Source: Paucimonas lemoignei
Lineage (GTDB): Bacteria > Pseudomonadota > Gammaproteobacteria > Pseudomonadales > Pseudomonadaceae
Assembly: GCA_900475325.1 (NCBI GenBank)
Contig: LS483371.1
Location: forward strand, 5,369,501-5,433,500
Length of the DNA: 64,000 bases
Direction: 5' to 3'
The notes under the pieces were generated by a model. The model saw nothing but the letters and a program-made list of their open reading frames with translations. It ran no database searches and was not told the origin of the DNA. Below, piece by piece: positions 57,101 through 64,000 of the stretch. Every line of letters begins with the position of its first letter. Position 1 is the first letter of the stretch. The position numbers and the translations under genes were made by a program.

Positions 57101-57811
57101 ATGACCCAAGCACTTATCGAACTCAGCGACCTTGGCTTCAGTTGGCCCGGGCATGCGCAATTGCTTGATATCCCGGCGTTTCGCCTGGACGCGGGCGAAA
57201 CGCTGTTTCTCAAAGGCCCAAGCGGCAGCGGCAAGACCACCTTGCTTGGCTTGCTGGGCGGCGTGCAGACGCCCAACCACGGCAGCATTCGCCTGTTGGG
57301 CCAGGAGCTGACGCAATTGTCCGCCGGTGCTCGCGACCGGTTTCGGGTCGACCATACGGGTTACATCTTTCAGCAGTTCAACCTGCTGCCCTTTTTGTCG
57401 GTCCGCGAGAACGTAGAGCTGCCTTGCCACTTCTCCAAGCTACGCGCAGAGCGGGCGAATCAGCGCCACGGCAGCGTCGAACAAGCCGCTACGACCCTAC
57501 TCGCCCACCTGGGTTTGAAGGATCCGGAAATGCTCAGCCGTCGCGCCGACTCCTTATCCATCGGCCAGCAGCAGCGTGTCGCCGCCGCACGCGCGTTGAT
57601 TGGCCAGCCGGAACTGGTGATCGCTGACGAACCCACTTCGGCGCTGGATACCGACGCTCGCGAGGCGTTTATCAAGCTGCTGTTCGCTGAATGCCGCGAA
57701 GCCGGGGCCAGCCTGTTGTTCGTCAGCCACGACCAGAGCCTGGCACCGCTGTTCGACCGCAGCCTGTCGTTGTCCGAACTCAATCGCGCCGCCGTCGCCG
57801 CAGAGGTTTGA
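57101..57811 (+). CDS. zrmB: ABC transporter ATP-binding protein (MacB/LolD type)
   Basis: 236 residues. Walker A GPSGSGKTTLLG (~39-50), Q-loop IFQQFNLLPFLSVRENVELP, signature LSIGQQQRVAAARAL (~150-164), Walker B LVIADEPTSALD (~170-181) and switch His in LFVSHDQSL. This subfamily powers MacB/LolCDE-like mechanotransmission machines rather than classical importers. It follows zrmA by 65 bp and precedes the permease by one base. Confidence 0.94.
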   Translation: MTQALIELSDLGFSWPGHAQLLDIPAFRLDAGETLFLKGPSGSGKTTLLGLLGGVQTPNHGSIRLLGQELTQLSAGARDRFRVDHTGYIFQQFNLLPFLSVRENVELPCHFSKLRAERANQRHGSVEQAATTLLAHLGLKDPEMLSRRADSLSIGQQQRVAAARALIGQPELVIADEPTSALDTDAREAFIKLLFAECREAGASLLFVSHDQSLAPLFDRSLSLSELNRAAVAAEV

Positions 57812-57812
57812 G

Positions 57813-59078
57813 ATGTACTTGTTTCGTCTAGCCATGGCCAGCCTGGCAAACCGCCGCTTCACAGCGTTCCTCACGGCATTCGCCATCGCGTTGTCGGTCT
57901 GCCTGCTGCTGGCAGTCGAGCGCGTACGCACCGAGGCGCGAGCCAGTTTCGCCAGCACCATCAGCGGCACAGACTTGATCGTCGGCGCGCGCTCCGGCTC
58001 GATCAACCTGTTGCTGTATTCAGTGTTCCGTATCGGCAACGCCACCAACAATATTCGCTGGGACAGCTATGAAGAGCTGGCGAACAGCAAACAGGTGAAA
58101 TGGGCGATCCCGATTTCTCTGGGCGATTCCCATCGCGGTTATCGGGTGATGGGCACCAACGAGAGCTATTTCGAGCATTACCAGTTTGGCCGCCAGCAAC
58201 ACTTGCAGATGGCCGAAGGTCGCGAGTTTCAGACAGACCCGTTTGAAGTGGTGCTCGGCGCAGAAGTCGCCGACGCCCTCAAGTACAAACTGGGCGACAA
58301 GCTGGTGCTGGCCCATGGCGTGGCGGTGGTCAGCCTGGTCAAACACGATGACAAACCGTTCACCGTGGTCGGCATTCTCAAGCGCACCGGCACACCCGTG
58401 GATCGCACGCTGCACATCAGCCTGGGCGGCATGGAGGCAATCCACATCGACTGGCAAAACGGCGTGCCCGCCCATGGCGCCGGGCGCATTTCCGCCGATC
58501 AGGCGCGAAATATGGACCTCACACCCAAAGCCATCACTGCATTCATGCTGGGCCTGAACAGCAAGATCGCGACCTTTGCCGTGCAGCGTCAGATCAACGA
58601 ATTTCGTGGCGAGCCGTTGCTGGCGATCCTGCCCGGCGTTGCGCTTCAGGAGCTGTGGAGCCTGATGGGCACGGCGGAAAAAGCCTTGTTCGTGATTTCC
58701 CTGTTTGTAGTGCTGACCGGCCTGATCGGCATGCTCACCGCAATCCTCACCAGCCTCAATGAACGGCGTCGGGAGATGGCGATTCTGCGCTCGGTGGGCG
58801 CGCGGCCCTGGCACATCGCAACGCTGTTGATCATGGAAGCCTTCGCCCTGGCGCTGGCAGGGGTGGTCAGCGGCACAGTCCTGCTGTATATCGGCATCGC
58901 CGCCGCCCAAGGCTATGTGCAAAGCAATTACGGCTTGTTTCTGCCGCTTTCTTTGCCCAGCGAATATGAATGGACGCTGCTCGGTGGCATTCTGACGGCC
59001 GCGCTGCTGATGGGCGTTATTCCCGCCTGGCGCGCCTATCGGCAGTCACTGGCCGATGGTTTGTCGATCCGGCTATGA
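57813..59078 (+). CDS. zrmC: ABC transporter permease (FtsX/MacB type)
   Basis: 421 residues. Helix ~20-38, a large periplasmic domain ~45-285 (TISGTDLIVGARSGSINLLL, YRVMGTNESYFEHYQFGRQQ), then three helices ~290-410 forming the FtsX domain (NERRREMAILRSVGARPWHI at ~313-332). This type VII layout suggests that it moves or works on periplasmic or membrane-bound substrates, perhaps metal-related or protein complexes, not direct zinc import. Confidence 0.94.
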   Translation: MYLFRLAMASLANRRFTAFLTAFAIALSVCLLLAVERVRTEARASFASTISGTDLIVGARSGSINLLLYSVFRIGNATNNIRWDSYEELANSKQVKWAIPISLGDSHRGYRVMGTNESYFEHYQFGRQQHLQMAEGREFQTDPFEVVLGAEVADALKYKLGDKLVLAHGVAVVSLVKHDDKPFTVVGILKRTGTPVDRTLHISLGGMEAIHIDWQNGVPAHGAGRISADQARNMDLTPKAITAFMLGLNSKIATFAVQRQINEFRGEPLLAILPGVALQELWSLMGTAEKALFVISLFVVLTGLIGMLTAILTSLNERRREMAILRSVGARPWHIATLLIMEAFALALAGVVSGTVLLYIGIAAAQGYVQSNYGLFLPLSLPSEYEWTLLGGILTAALLMGVIPAWRAYRQSLADGLSIRL

Positions 59079-59089
59079 GGATGTGGAAC

Positions 59090-59611
59090 ATGCGGCGCTT
59101 GTTGTTGATGTTGCTGTTATCGGTCAGTTCACCACTGTGGGCTGCCGAGCCGCGGGTGATCACCTGGGAAGATATGATCCCGCCTGACGCCCCCAGGATC
59201 GCGCCCATCACGGCACCGATTCATAACCTGGCCGGGTTGTCCGACGCGCTGTCGGTGGAATCAGCCCCTGCCGCGCATCAACAGGCGCCCCATGCGCCGG
59301 TGGTCAAGGCGCTGGACGGTCAGACCGTGCGCCTGCCGGGCTATATCGTGCCACTGGAAGTCAGCGAAGAAGGCCGAGTGATCGAGTTCCTGCTGGTGCC
59401 GTATTTCGGCGCATGCATCCACGTGCCGCCTCCGCCATCGAATCAGATCGTGCATGTCACCAGCGAGCTGGGAGTGAAGGTCGAGGAGTTGTATCAGCCG
59501 TACTGGATCGAAGGGCCGATGCAGGTCAAGGCGTCCACCAGTGAGCTGGCCGATGCGGGCTATCAGATGGAGGCTGACAAAATCCTGGTCTATGAGTTGC
59601 CCGATACCTAA
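59090..59611 (+). CDS. zrmD: DUF3299 periplasmic protein
   Basis: 173 residues from the ATG at 59090 (MRRLLLMLLLSVSSPLWAAE), nine bases after GAGG; earlier ATGs at 59075 (overlapping the permease stop as ATGA) and 59081 are too close to or before that site. Signal peptide, then the DUF3299 domain: ITWEDMIPPDAP (~24-35), VRLPGYIVPLEVSEEGRVIE then FLLVPYFGACIHVPPPPSNQ (~80-120). The single Cys and His in GACIHVP are conserved features that could bind metal. Last gene of the zrm operon. Confidence 0.9.
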   Translation: MRRLLLMLLLSVSSPLWAAEPRVITWEDMIPPDAPRIAPITAPIHNLAGLSDALSVESAPAAHQQAPHAPVVKALDGQTVRLPGYIVPLEVSEEGRVIEFLLVPYFGACIHVPPPPSNQIVHVTSELGVKVEELYQPYWIEGPMQVKASTSELADAGYQMEADKILVYELPDT

Positions 59612-59638
59612 GCGTTCTGAGGCTTCATCGCGATTTCA

Positions 59639-59652
59639 TTGAGCTGTGTCAA
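59639..59652 (+). promoter_or_regulatory. Anr/FNR-box-like site upstream of oprG
   Basis: TTGAGCTGTGTCAA matches the FNR/Anr pattern TTGAT-N4-ATCAA at all eight outer positions (TTGA...TCAA). A possible -10 TAACAT at 59674-59679 puts the site centre about 41 bp before the start of transcription, the class II position. OprG of P. aeruginosa is reported to be raised under oxygen limitation through Anr. Confidence 0.55.
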
Positions 59653-59716
59653 AGCCGCCTGCTAGACGGGCCGTAACATTGGCAGCAGACAAATTGAACC
59701 GCCTTTTGGAGCCCCC

Positions 59717-60403
59717 ATGAACAAGACCTTGCTCAGCGCTTCCCTTTTCGCGCTGGCGCTCAGCGCCCCTTTCGCCGCCCAGGCTTATGAGGCCGGTGAT
59801 TTCATCGTCCGCGCCGGTGTGGCGCACGTCGAACCTAACGAAGACAGCGGCGAAATCCGTCTGGACGGCAGCAAGGTCTCCGGCACCAAGGCGACCGTCG
59901 ACGGCGAGAACCAGCTCGGCCTGACCTTCGGCTACATGATCACCCCGCACATCGGCCTTGAACTGCTGGCCGCCACGCCGTTCAGCCACACCGTTTCGGT
60001 CAAAGGCCTGGGCGCGGGCCTGGATGGCAAGCTGGGCGACATCAAGCAGCTGCCACCCACCCTCTCGCTGCAGTACTACCCGATGGAGGCTTCGTCGAAG
60101 TTCCAGCCCTACGCGGGTATCGGCATCAACTACACCACCTTTTTCGACACTGACCTGACAGGCAATCGCAAAAGCCAGGGCTTCAGCAATCTGAAACTGA
60201 AAGACTCCGTAGGGCTGGCCGGTCAAATCGGTATGGACTACCTGCTGACCGACAACATCCTGCTCAACGCATCGGTCTGGTATGTGGACATCGACACCGA
60301 AGCCACTGTCGACGGCCCGTCTGCCTTGAGCGTGGGCAAGACCAAGGTGGATGTGGACATCGACCCATGGGTTTACATGGTAGGGGTGGGTTACAAGTTC
60401 TAA
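59717..60403 (+). CDS. oprG: OmpW-family outer-membrane protein OprG
   Basis: Eight-stranded beta-barrel for uptake of small hydrophobic molecules. 228 residues: signal MNKTLLSASLFALALSAPFAAQA with cleavage before YEAGDF, barrel strands such as DFIVRAGVAHVEPNEDSG, LGLTFGYMITPHIGLELLAA, SLQYYPMEASSKFQPYAGIG and a final strand ending in aromatic Phe (DPWVYMVGVGYKF), the BAM recognition end. The zrm-oprG order equals PA4063-PA4067. Preceded by TTTTGGAGCCCCC. Confidence 0.96.
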   Translation: MNKTLLSASLFALALSAPFAAQAYEAGDFIVRAGVAHVEPNEDSGEIRLDGSKVSGTKATVDGENQLGLTFGYMITPHIGLELLAATPFSHTVSVKGLGAGLDGKLGDIKQLPPTLSLQYYPMEASSKFQPYAGIGINYTTFFDTDLTGNRKSQGFSNLKLKDSVGLAGQIGMDYLLTDNILLNASVWYVDIDTEATVDGPSALSVGKTKVDVDIDPWVYMVGVGYKF

Positions 60404-60414
60404 ATATCGGCTTT

Positions 60415-60490
60415 CTGTAGGAGCTGCCGAAGGCTGCGAACGCGGTATCCCTGATACACCGCCATTCGCAGCCTTCGGCAGCTCCTACAG
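60415..60490. repeat. REP palindrome (GAGCTGCCGAAGGCTGCGAA type)
   Basis: Exact arms CTGTAGGAGCTGCCGAAGGC / GCCTTCGGCAGCTCCTACAG with a GTATCCCTGATAC inner palindrome, 12 bp after the oprG stop. Confidence 0.87.
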
Positions 60491-60507
60491 GAATAATCAG
60501 CAGGCGT

Positions 60508-60536
60508 AAAAAAAGCACCTCATCGGTGCTTTTTTT
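60508..60536. terminator. Bidirectional intrinsic terminator
   Basis: AAAAAAAGCACC-TCATC-GGTGCTTTTTTT between the convergent oprG and epimerase genes; A7 and T7 tracts on both sides make it work in both directions. Confidence 0.93.
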
Positions 60537-60554
60537 GTGCGTGTCAGCCTGGCG

Positions 60555-61484
60555 TTATCGCCCCAGCAACCTCGCCAGCCCAACCTTCAACGGCGTCGGC
60601 TCATCAAGGGTGAAGCGCGCCAGCAACCGCTGGTTGTTGGCCCGTGAATGGCGGATGTCGCCGGAGCGTGCAGTTTGATAAGTCACTTCAGGCCGTTTAC
60701 CGACCACATCTGCCAATGCTGCCAGCAGCTGATTCAAAGACGTCGTATTGTTCAAACCCACGTTGACCGCACCGGGTTTGACTTGCGGCAGATCCAGCGC
60801 CTGAGTCAGCAACTTGACCACGTCACCCACGTAAAAGAAGTCCCGGGTTTGCTCGCCGTCGCCAAATACGGCAATGGGCAGGCCTTTCTCGGCGCGTTCG
60901 GCAAAGATGCTGATCACGCCGGAGTAAGGCGAGGACGGATCCTGGCGCGGGCCGAAGATATTGAAGAAGCGGAAAATCACGGGTTCCAGACCATGCTGAC
61001 GGCCGTAGAAATCCAGATAGTGCTCGCTGGACAACTTGTCCGACGCGTAAGGCGTCAAAGGTGACTTGGGCGTGTCTTCGCTGATCGCCTCGCCTTCGCC
61101 GTTGTTGCCATACACCGCAGCGCTGGAGGCAAACACCACGCGCTTGATGCCCGCTTCACGCATGGCTTCGCACACGTTCAGCGTGCCGATGAAGTTGCTT
61201 TGATGGGTGCGCACCGGATCGTCCACCGAAGCTTGCACCGACGCTACAGCCGCCAGATGCACCACCGCTTTGCAGCCATGGGCAGCGCGAGCCACCAGCG
61301 CAGCGTCGGCGACGTCGCCTTCAATCAGTTCGATACGGGGGTTATCCAGCGCCAGGTTGCTGCGTTTGCCGGTGGACAAGTCATCCAGCACGCGCACCGC
61401 ATGCCCTTGGGCAAGCAGCGCATCGGCCAGATGTGAACCAATAAACCCGGCGCCGCCGGTGATGAGAACAGGAGCATCAGACAT
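60555..61484 (-). CDS. NAD-dependent epimerase/dehydratase (UDP-sugar epimerase type)
   Basis: 309 residues from the ATG at 61484 (MSDAPVLITGGAGFIGSHLA); the frame runs on upstream only as the shadow of the neighbouring gene. Extended SDR: NAD motif GGAGFIGSH (~10-18), VVHLAAVASVQASVDDP (~73-89), SSAAVYG and the catalytic YASDK (TPYASDKLSSEHYL, ~145). RFFNIFGPRQDPSSPYSGVI is typical of UDP-glucose/GlcNAc 4-epimerases. It overlaps the next upstream gene by 8 bp. Equivalent to PA4068. The exact sugar is not known. Confidence 0.92.
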   Translation of the reverse strand: MSDAPVLITGGAGFIGSHLADALLAQGHAVRVLDDLSTGKRSNLALDNPRIELIEGDVADAALVARAAHGCKAVVHLAAVASVQASVDDPVRTHQSNFIGTLNVCEAMREAGIKRVVFASSAAVYGNNGEGEAISEDTPKSPLTPYASDKLSSEHYLDFYGRQHGLEPVIFRFFNIFGPRQDPSSPYSGVISIFAERAEKGLPIAVFGDGEQTRDFFYVGDVVKLLTQALDLPQVKPGAVNVGLNNTTSLNQLLAALADVVGKRPEVTYQTARSGDIRHSRANNQRLLARFTLDEPTPLKVGLARLLGR

Positions 61485-62361
61485 GTCGGTAGTAACGATC
61501 CAATAGGCTCGGCAGGCCAGCACGCCAGGCGCGAGGCTTGATACCGAAGGTATGGAGGATTTTCTTGCAGGCCAGCACGCCATGTTGCGGCTCGTCGCTG
61601 GCATCGGCACCGGCGGCATGGGCCTGGGCGGTGGGCGACTCAATCGCCAGCGGGTGCAAGAGGTGCGCTTCGGTGAGGATCGCCTGCCCCAGCGCCAGCG
61701 GCGTTGTCGCCTCATGCCCGGCGTAGTGGTAAGTGCCCCACAGAGGTGATTCGCAATCGAGTTGCTTGAGTACCGCGATGATGACCCGCGCGGCGTCATC
61801 CACCGGGGTCGGGTTGCCACGGCGGTCATCGGCCATCAGCAGTTCTTGCGGCAGCTTGGCGCGGGTCAGGAAACGGCCCAATACACCGTCGGCGCTGTCG
61901 TCGAGCAACCAGCCAAAACGCAGCAACAGGTGCTGCGGGCAGGTCGCGCGCACGCTTTGCTCGATCCGCAACAAGGCCTGACCGCGCAGCCCGAGGGGCA
62001 CCGGCTCGTCTTTTTCGCTGTAGGCAGTCGCCCGCGAGCCATCGAACACGCGATAGCTGGACGGTTGCAACAGGGTGATGTTGTGGTGTTGGCACAGCTG
62101 GGCAAGACGCTCGACCGAGCGCTCCTGGCTGGCCAGACGCGACTCGCTTACCGATTCCGCCTGAAACCAGTCGAAATAGTAGGCAAGGTTGATCAAGGCA
62201 TCCGGACGGGTGTCATCAAGCAGTTGCGTCAAACTCGCTGCGTCCCAGCCATCTTGCGGCGGACGCGGTGCCAGGAAGCCAATGTCTTCCTCGGCACCCA
62301 GACGAATCAGCGCCTGCCCAAGGGCATTCCCGCCGCCCAACAGCATAAGGCGCATTCGCAT
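61477..62361 (-). CDS. Sugar-nucleotide-binding SDR protein (RmlD-like)
   Basis: 294 residues (or 292 from a second ATG at 62355). Dinucleotide motif MLLGGGNALGQALIRLG at ~6-22, where the last Gly context (GGNALGQ) is as in RmlD. Further: DALINLAYYFDWFQAESVSE (~54-73), LLQPSSYRVFDGSRATAYSE then KDEPVPLG, and LLRFGWLLDD. Resembles dTDP-4-dehydrorhamnose reductases, but SxxxYxxxK is not obvious (here SSYRVFDG), so activity is doubtful. Coupled to the epimerase gene downstream. Confidence 0.85.
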   Translation of the reverse strand: MRMRLMLLGGGNALGQALIRLGAEEDIGFLAPRPPQDGWDAASLTQLLDDTRPDALINLAYYFDWFQAESVSESRLASQERSVERLAQLCQHHNITLLQPSSYRVFDGSRATAYSEKDEPVPLGLRGQALLRIEQSVRATCPQHLLLRFGWLLDDSADGVLGRFLTRAKLPQELLMADDRRGNPTPVDDAARVIIAVLKQLDCESPLWGTYHYAGHEATTPLALGQAILTEAHLLHPLAIESPTAQAHAAGADASDEPQHGVLACKKILHTFGIKPRAWRAGLPSLLDRYYRHV

Positions 62362-62495
62362 AGAGTCAGCAGGCCCAATATCAAATCATTGAAAACATAA
62401 GTGTAAAACGCCTGCAAACATATCACGTTGCCGCTTATCCCCCAACCGTTAGGCTTTGTGGGGGGGTTTCCGCTTCTGGAGGGCACCATCTGGCC

Positions 62496-62587
62496 CGTGG
62501 GAGCGAGCTTGCTCGCCAAAGCAGTGTTCCATACTCCAGATGTATTGCGAATGTACCGGCCTCTTCGCGAGCAAGCTCGCTCCCACG
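62496..62587. repeat. REPIN (GAGCTTGCTCGCCAAAG type)
   Basis: Arms CGTGGGAGCGAGCTTGCTCG and CGAGCAAGCTCGCTCCCACG are exact complements, with the usual ATGTACCGGCCTCTT in the middle. It lies in the ~300-bp space between divergent SDR and lhr genes; a GGGGGGG run at 62460 precedes it. Confidence 0.87.
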
Positions 62588-62664
62588 TAGATAAGCTTGC
62601 GCCGTATACCAGCACCGATCAAAGGCGCTTGCATCTTCACGGCCCCACCCTCATTAATCCGGCC

Positions 62665-64000
62665 ATGAATCTTCCCCACATTCCCGACCCGGCGCTCGAC
62701 GGTTTTCATCCGGCGGTCAGCGCGTGGTTTCGCAGTACGTTCCCGGCGGTGACACCCGCTCAGGCTCAGGCGTGGCCGTTGATCAAGGCGCGACGGTCGA
62801 CGCTGATTGCCGCGCCTACAGGTTCGGGCAAAACCCTTACCGCGTTCCTGGCGGTGCTGGATGATCTGGTCCATCGCGGCCTGGAGCATGGCGGCGAGCT
62901 GCCGGAGCAGACCTTCGTGGTCTACGTCTCGCCCCTTAAGGCGCTGTCCAACGACATCCAGATCAACCTGCAAAACCCGTTGGCGGGCATCACCGCGCAA
63001 CTGGAGCGCATGGCCCTGCCGCCGCTGCGTATAAGCACCGCCGTGCGCACAGGCGACACGCCGCAGAAAGATCGCGCGGCCATGCGCAAGACCGCGCCGC
63101 ATATTCTGGTGACGACCCCCGAATCATTGTATGTACTGCTCGGTTCGGATTCCGGCCGACGCATGCTCGCCAGCACCCGCACAGTAATCGTCGACGAAAT
63201 CCACGCCATTGCTGCCAGCAAACGCGGCAGCCACCTGGCGCTGACCCTCGAACGTCTGCAAGCGCTTTGCGCCGAGCCTTTGCTGCGCATTGGCCTGTCG
63301 GCTACGCAAAAGCCCATCGAGCTGGTGTCCAGGTTTCTGGTGGGTGCCGATCCCGTCAAACGGCCCTGCGCCATTGTCGATATTGGCCACGCCCGCCCAC
63401 GGGATCTGGCGATCGAAGTACCGCCCGTGGCCCTCGGGCCGGTCATGGCCAATGACGTGTGGGAACTGGTCTACGACCGCCTTGCGGAACTGGCCCGGGA
63501 ACATCGCACCACGCTGATTTTCGTCAACACCCGGCGCATGGCCGAACGCATGGCCCGCCACTTGAGCGAGCGACTGAGCAAAGAGGCGGTCGCCGCGCAC
63601 CACGGCAGCCTGGCGAAGGAACAGCGACTGGACGCCGAGCAACGCCTCAAGCGCGGCGACTTACAGGTATTGATCGCCACCGCGTCGCTGGAATTGGGGA
63701 TCGATATCGGCGACGTGGACCTGGTCTGCCAGATTGCCTCGCCCCGCTCCATCTCCGGGTTTCTGCAAAGGGTCGGCCGCTCCGGGCACCACGTCGGCGG
63801 CACACCCAAAGGTCGACTGTTCGCCACGTCCCGGGACGACTTGATCGAGTGCACTGCGCTGCTGGACTGCGTACGACGTGGCGAACTGGATATCCTGCAG
63901 ATCCCCAAGGCGCCGCTGGATGTCCTCGCGCAACAGATCGTCGCCGAAGTGAGTTTGCAGGAATGGCACGAACAGGCGCTGCTGGAAATGTTCCGTCAGG
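62665..64000 (+). CDS. lhr: Lhr-family superfamily-2 helicase, N-terminal part
   Basis: The gene is open to the end of the window (445 codons seen, no stop). Walker A APTGSGKT at 50-57, motif Ib [23 protein letters not shown], Walker B DEIH at 177-180, motif III GLSATQ, and in the second RecA domain [37 protein letters not shown] and QRVGRSGHH (motif VI). The wording matches Lhr helicases, 3'-5' DNA translocases linked to DNA repair. Whether it is a full-length ~1400-residue Lhr or the short Lhr-core cannot be decided here. The ATG at 62665 has a weak ribosome site. Confidence 0.9.
   Translation, partial: MNLPHIPDPALDGFHPAVSAWFRSTFPAVTPAQAQAWPLIKARRSTLIAAPTGSGKTLTAFLAVLDDLVHRGLEHGGELPEQTFVVYVSPLKALSNDIQINLQNPLAGITAQLERMALPPLRISTAVRTGDTPQKDRAAMRKTAPHILVTTPESLYVLLGSDSGRRMLASTRTVIVDEIHAIAASKRGSHLALTLERLQALCAEPLLRIGLSATQKPIELVSRFLVGADPVKRPCAIVDIGHARPRDLAIEVPPVALGPVMANDVWELVYDRLAELAREHRTTLIFVNTRRMAERMARHLSERLSKEAVAAHHGSLAKEQRLDAEQRLKRGDLQVLIATASLELGIDIGDVDLVCQIASPRSISGFLQRVGRSGHHVGGTPKGRLFATSRDDLIECTALLDCVRRGELDILQIPKAPLDVLAQQIVAEVSLQEWHEQALLEMFRQ

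Overview
The window is a stretch of core chromosome from a fluorescent or plant-associated Pseudomonas (P. syringae / P. fluorescens lineage). Three things point there. Gene content and order match, as I recall it, the P. aeruginosa run lnt-leuS-lptE-holA ... lipA-lipB-dacC-rlpA-mltB-rodA-pbpA ... ppa ... xseB-ispA-dxs ... rib-nusB-thiL-pgpA ... zrm-oprG. The DNA is GC-rich. The intergenic spaces are full of the palindromic REP/REPIN elements typical of these species. The species cannot be fixed from what is visible.

Layout. 1-8.3 kb: end of corC, then lnt (lipoprotein acylation), an ElyC-like protein, a small unknown gene pair, leuS, lptE and holA. 8.4-10 kb: a short arfA (ribosome rescue) carrying a hairpin inside its coding end, then a lipoprotein transglycosylase. 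10.2-21.8 kb, minus strand: lipoate synthesis (lipA, lipB, DUF493) and the elongation and septal wall machinery (dacA, rlpA, mltB, rodA, mrdA), then rlmH, rsfS, nadD and proA. 22-31.6 kb: DNA glycosylase, a DedA-PAP2 fusion, a cidA-lrgB-Lon-N operon, a MaoC hydratase, a lipoprotein joining 11 MORN repeats to a C13 (legumain/caspase-like) protease, then ubiX and mpl. 31.8-36.5 kb: ethanolamine catabolism (exaC, eutB, eutC) and a GNAT. 37-39.2 kb: dedA, mtfA-like, ppa.

39.2-42.6 kb is the accessory-looking part. An AT-rich leader with repeated TAAAC/GTTTA motifs precedes an orphan S24-type repressor. It is followed by a 193-bp REPIN-containing unit tandemly repeated 4.5 times, a lone terminator and an orphan XRE regulator. 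42.6-46 kb: xseB-ispA-dxs (isoprenoids). 46-53.5 kb: riboflavin and thiamine cofactor genes with nusB, pgpA and nrdR. 53.7-56.2 kb: a YbaY-like lipoprotein, a methyltransferase, a CnoX-like thioredoxin and a small unknown. 56.4-59.6 kb: the zinc-responsive zrmABCD-type operon behind a Zur-box-like site. 59.7-60.4 kb: oprG/ompW behind an Anr/FNR-like site. 60.5-62.4 kb: two sugar-nucleotide SDR genes. The window ends inside an lhr-type helicase gene.

The most notable observations are the tandem REPIN array between two orphan regulators, the MORN-C13 protease lipoprotein, the DedA-PAP2 fusion, the hairpin in arfA, and the Zur and Anr-like sites. All functions are inferred from sequence recognition without database searches.
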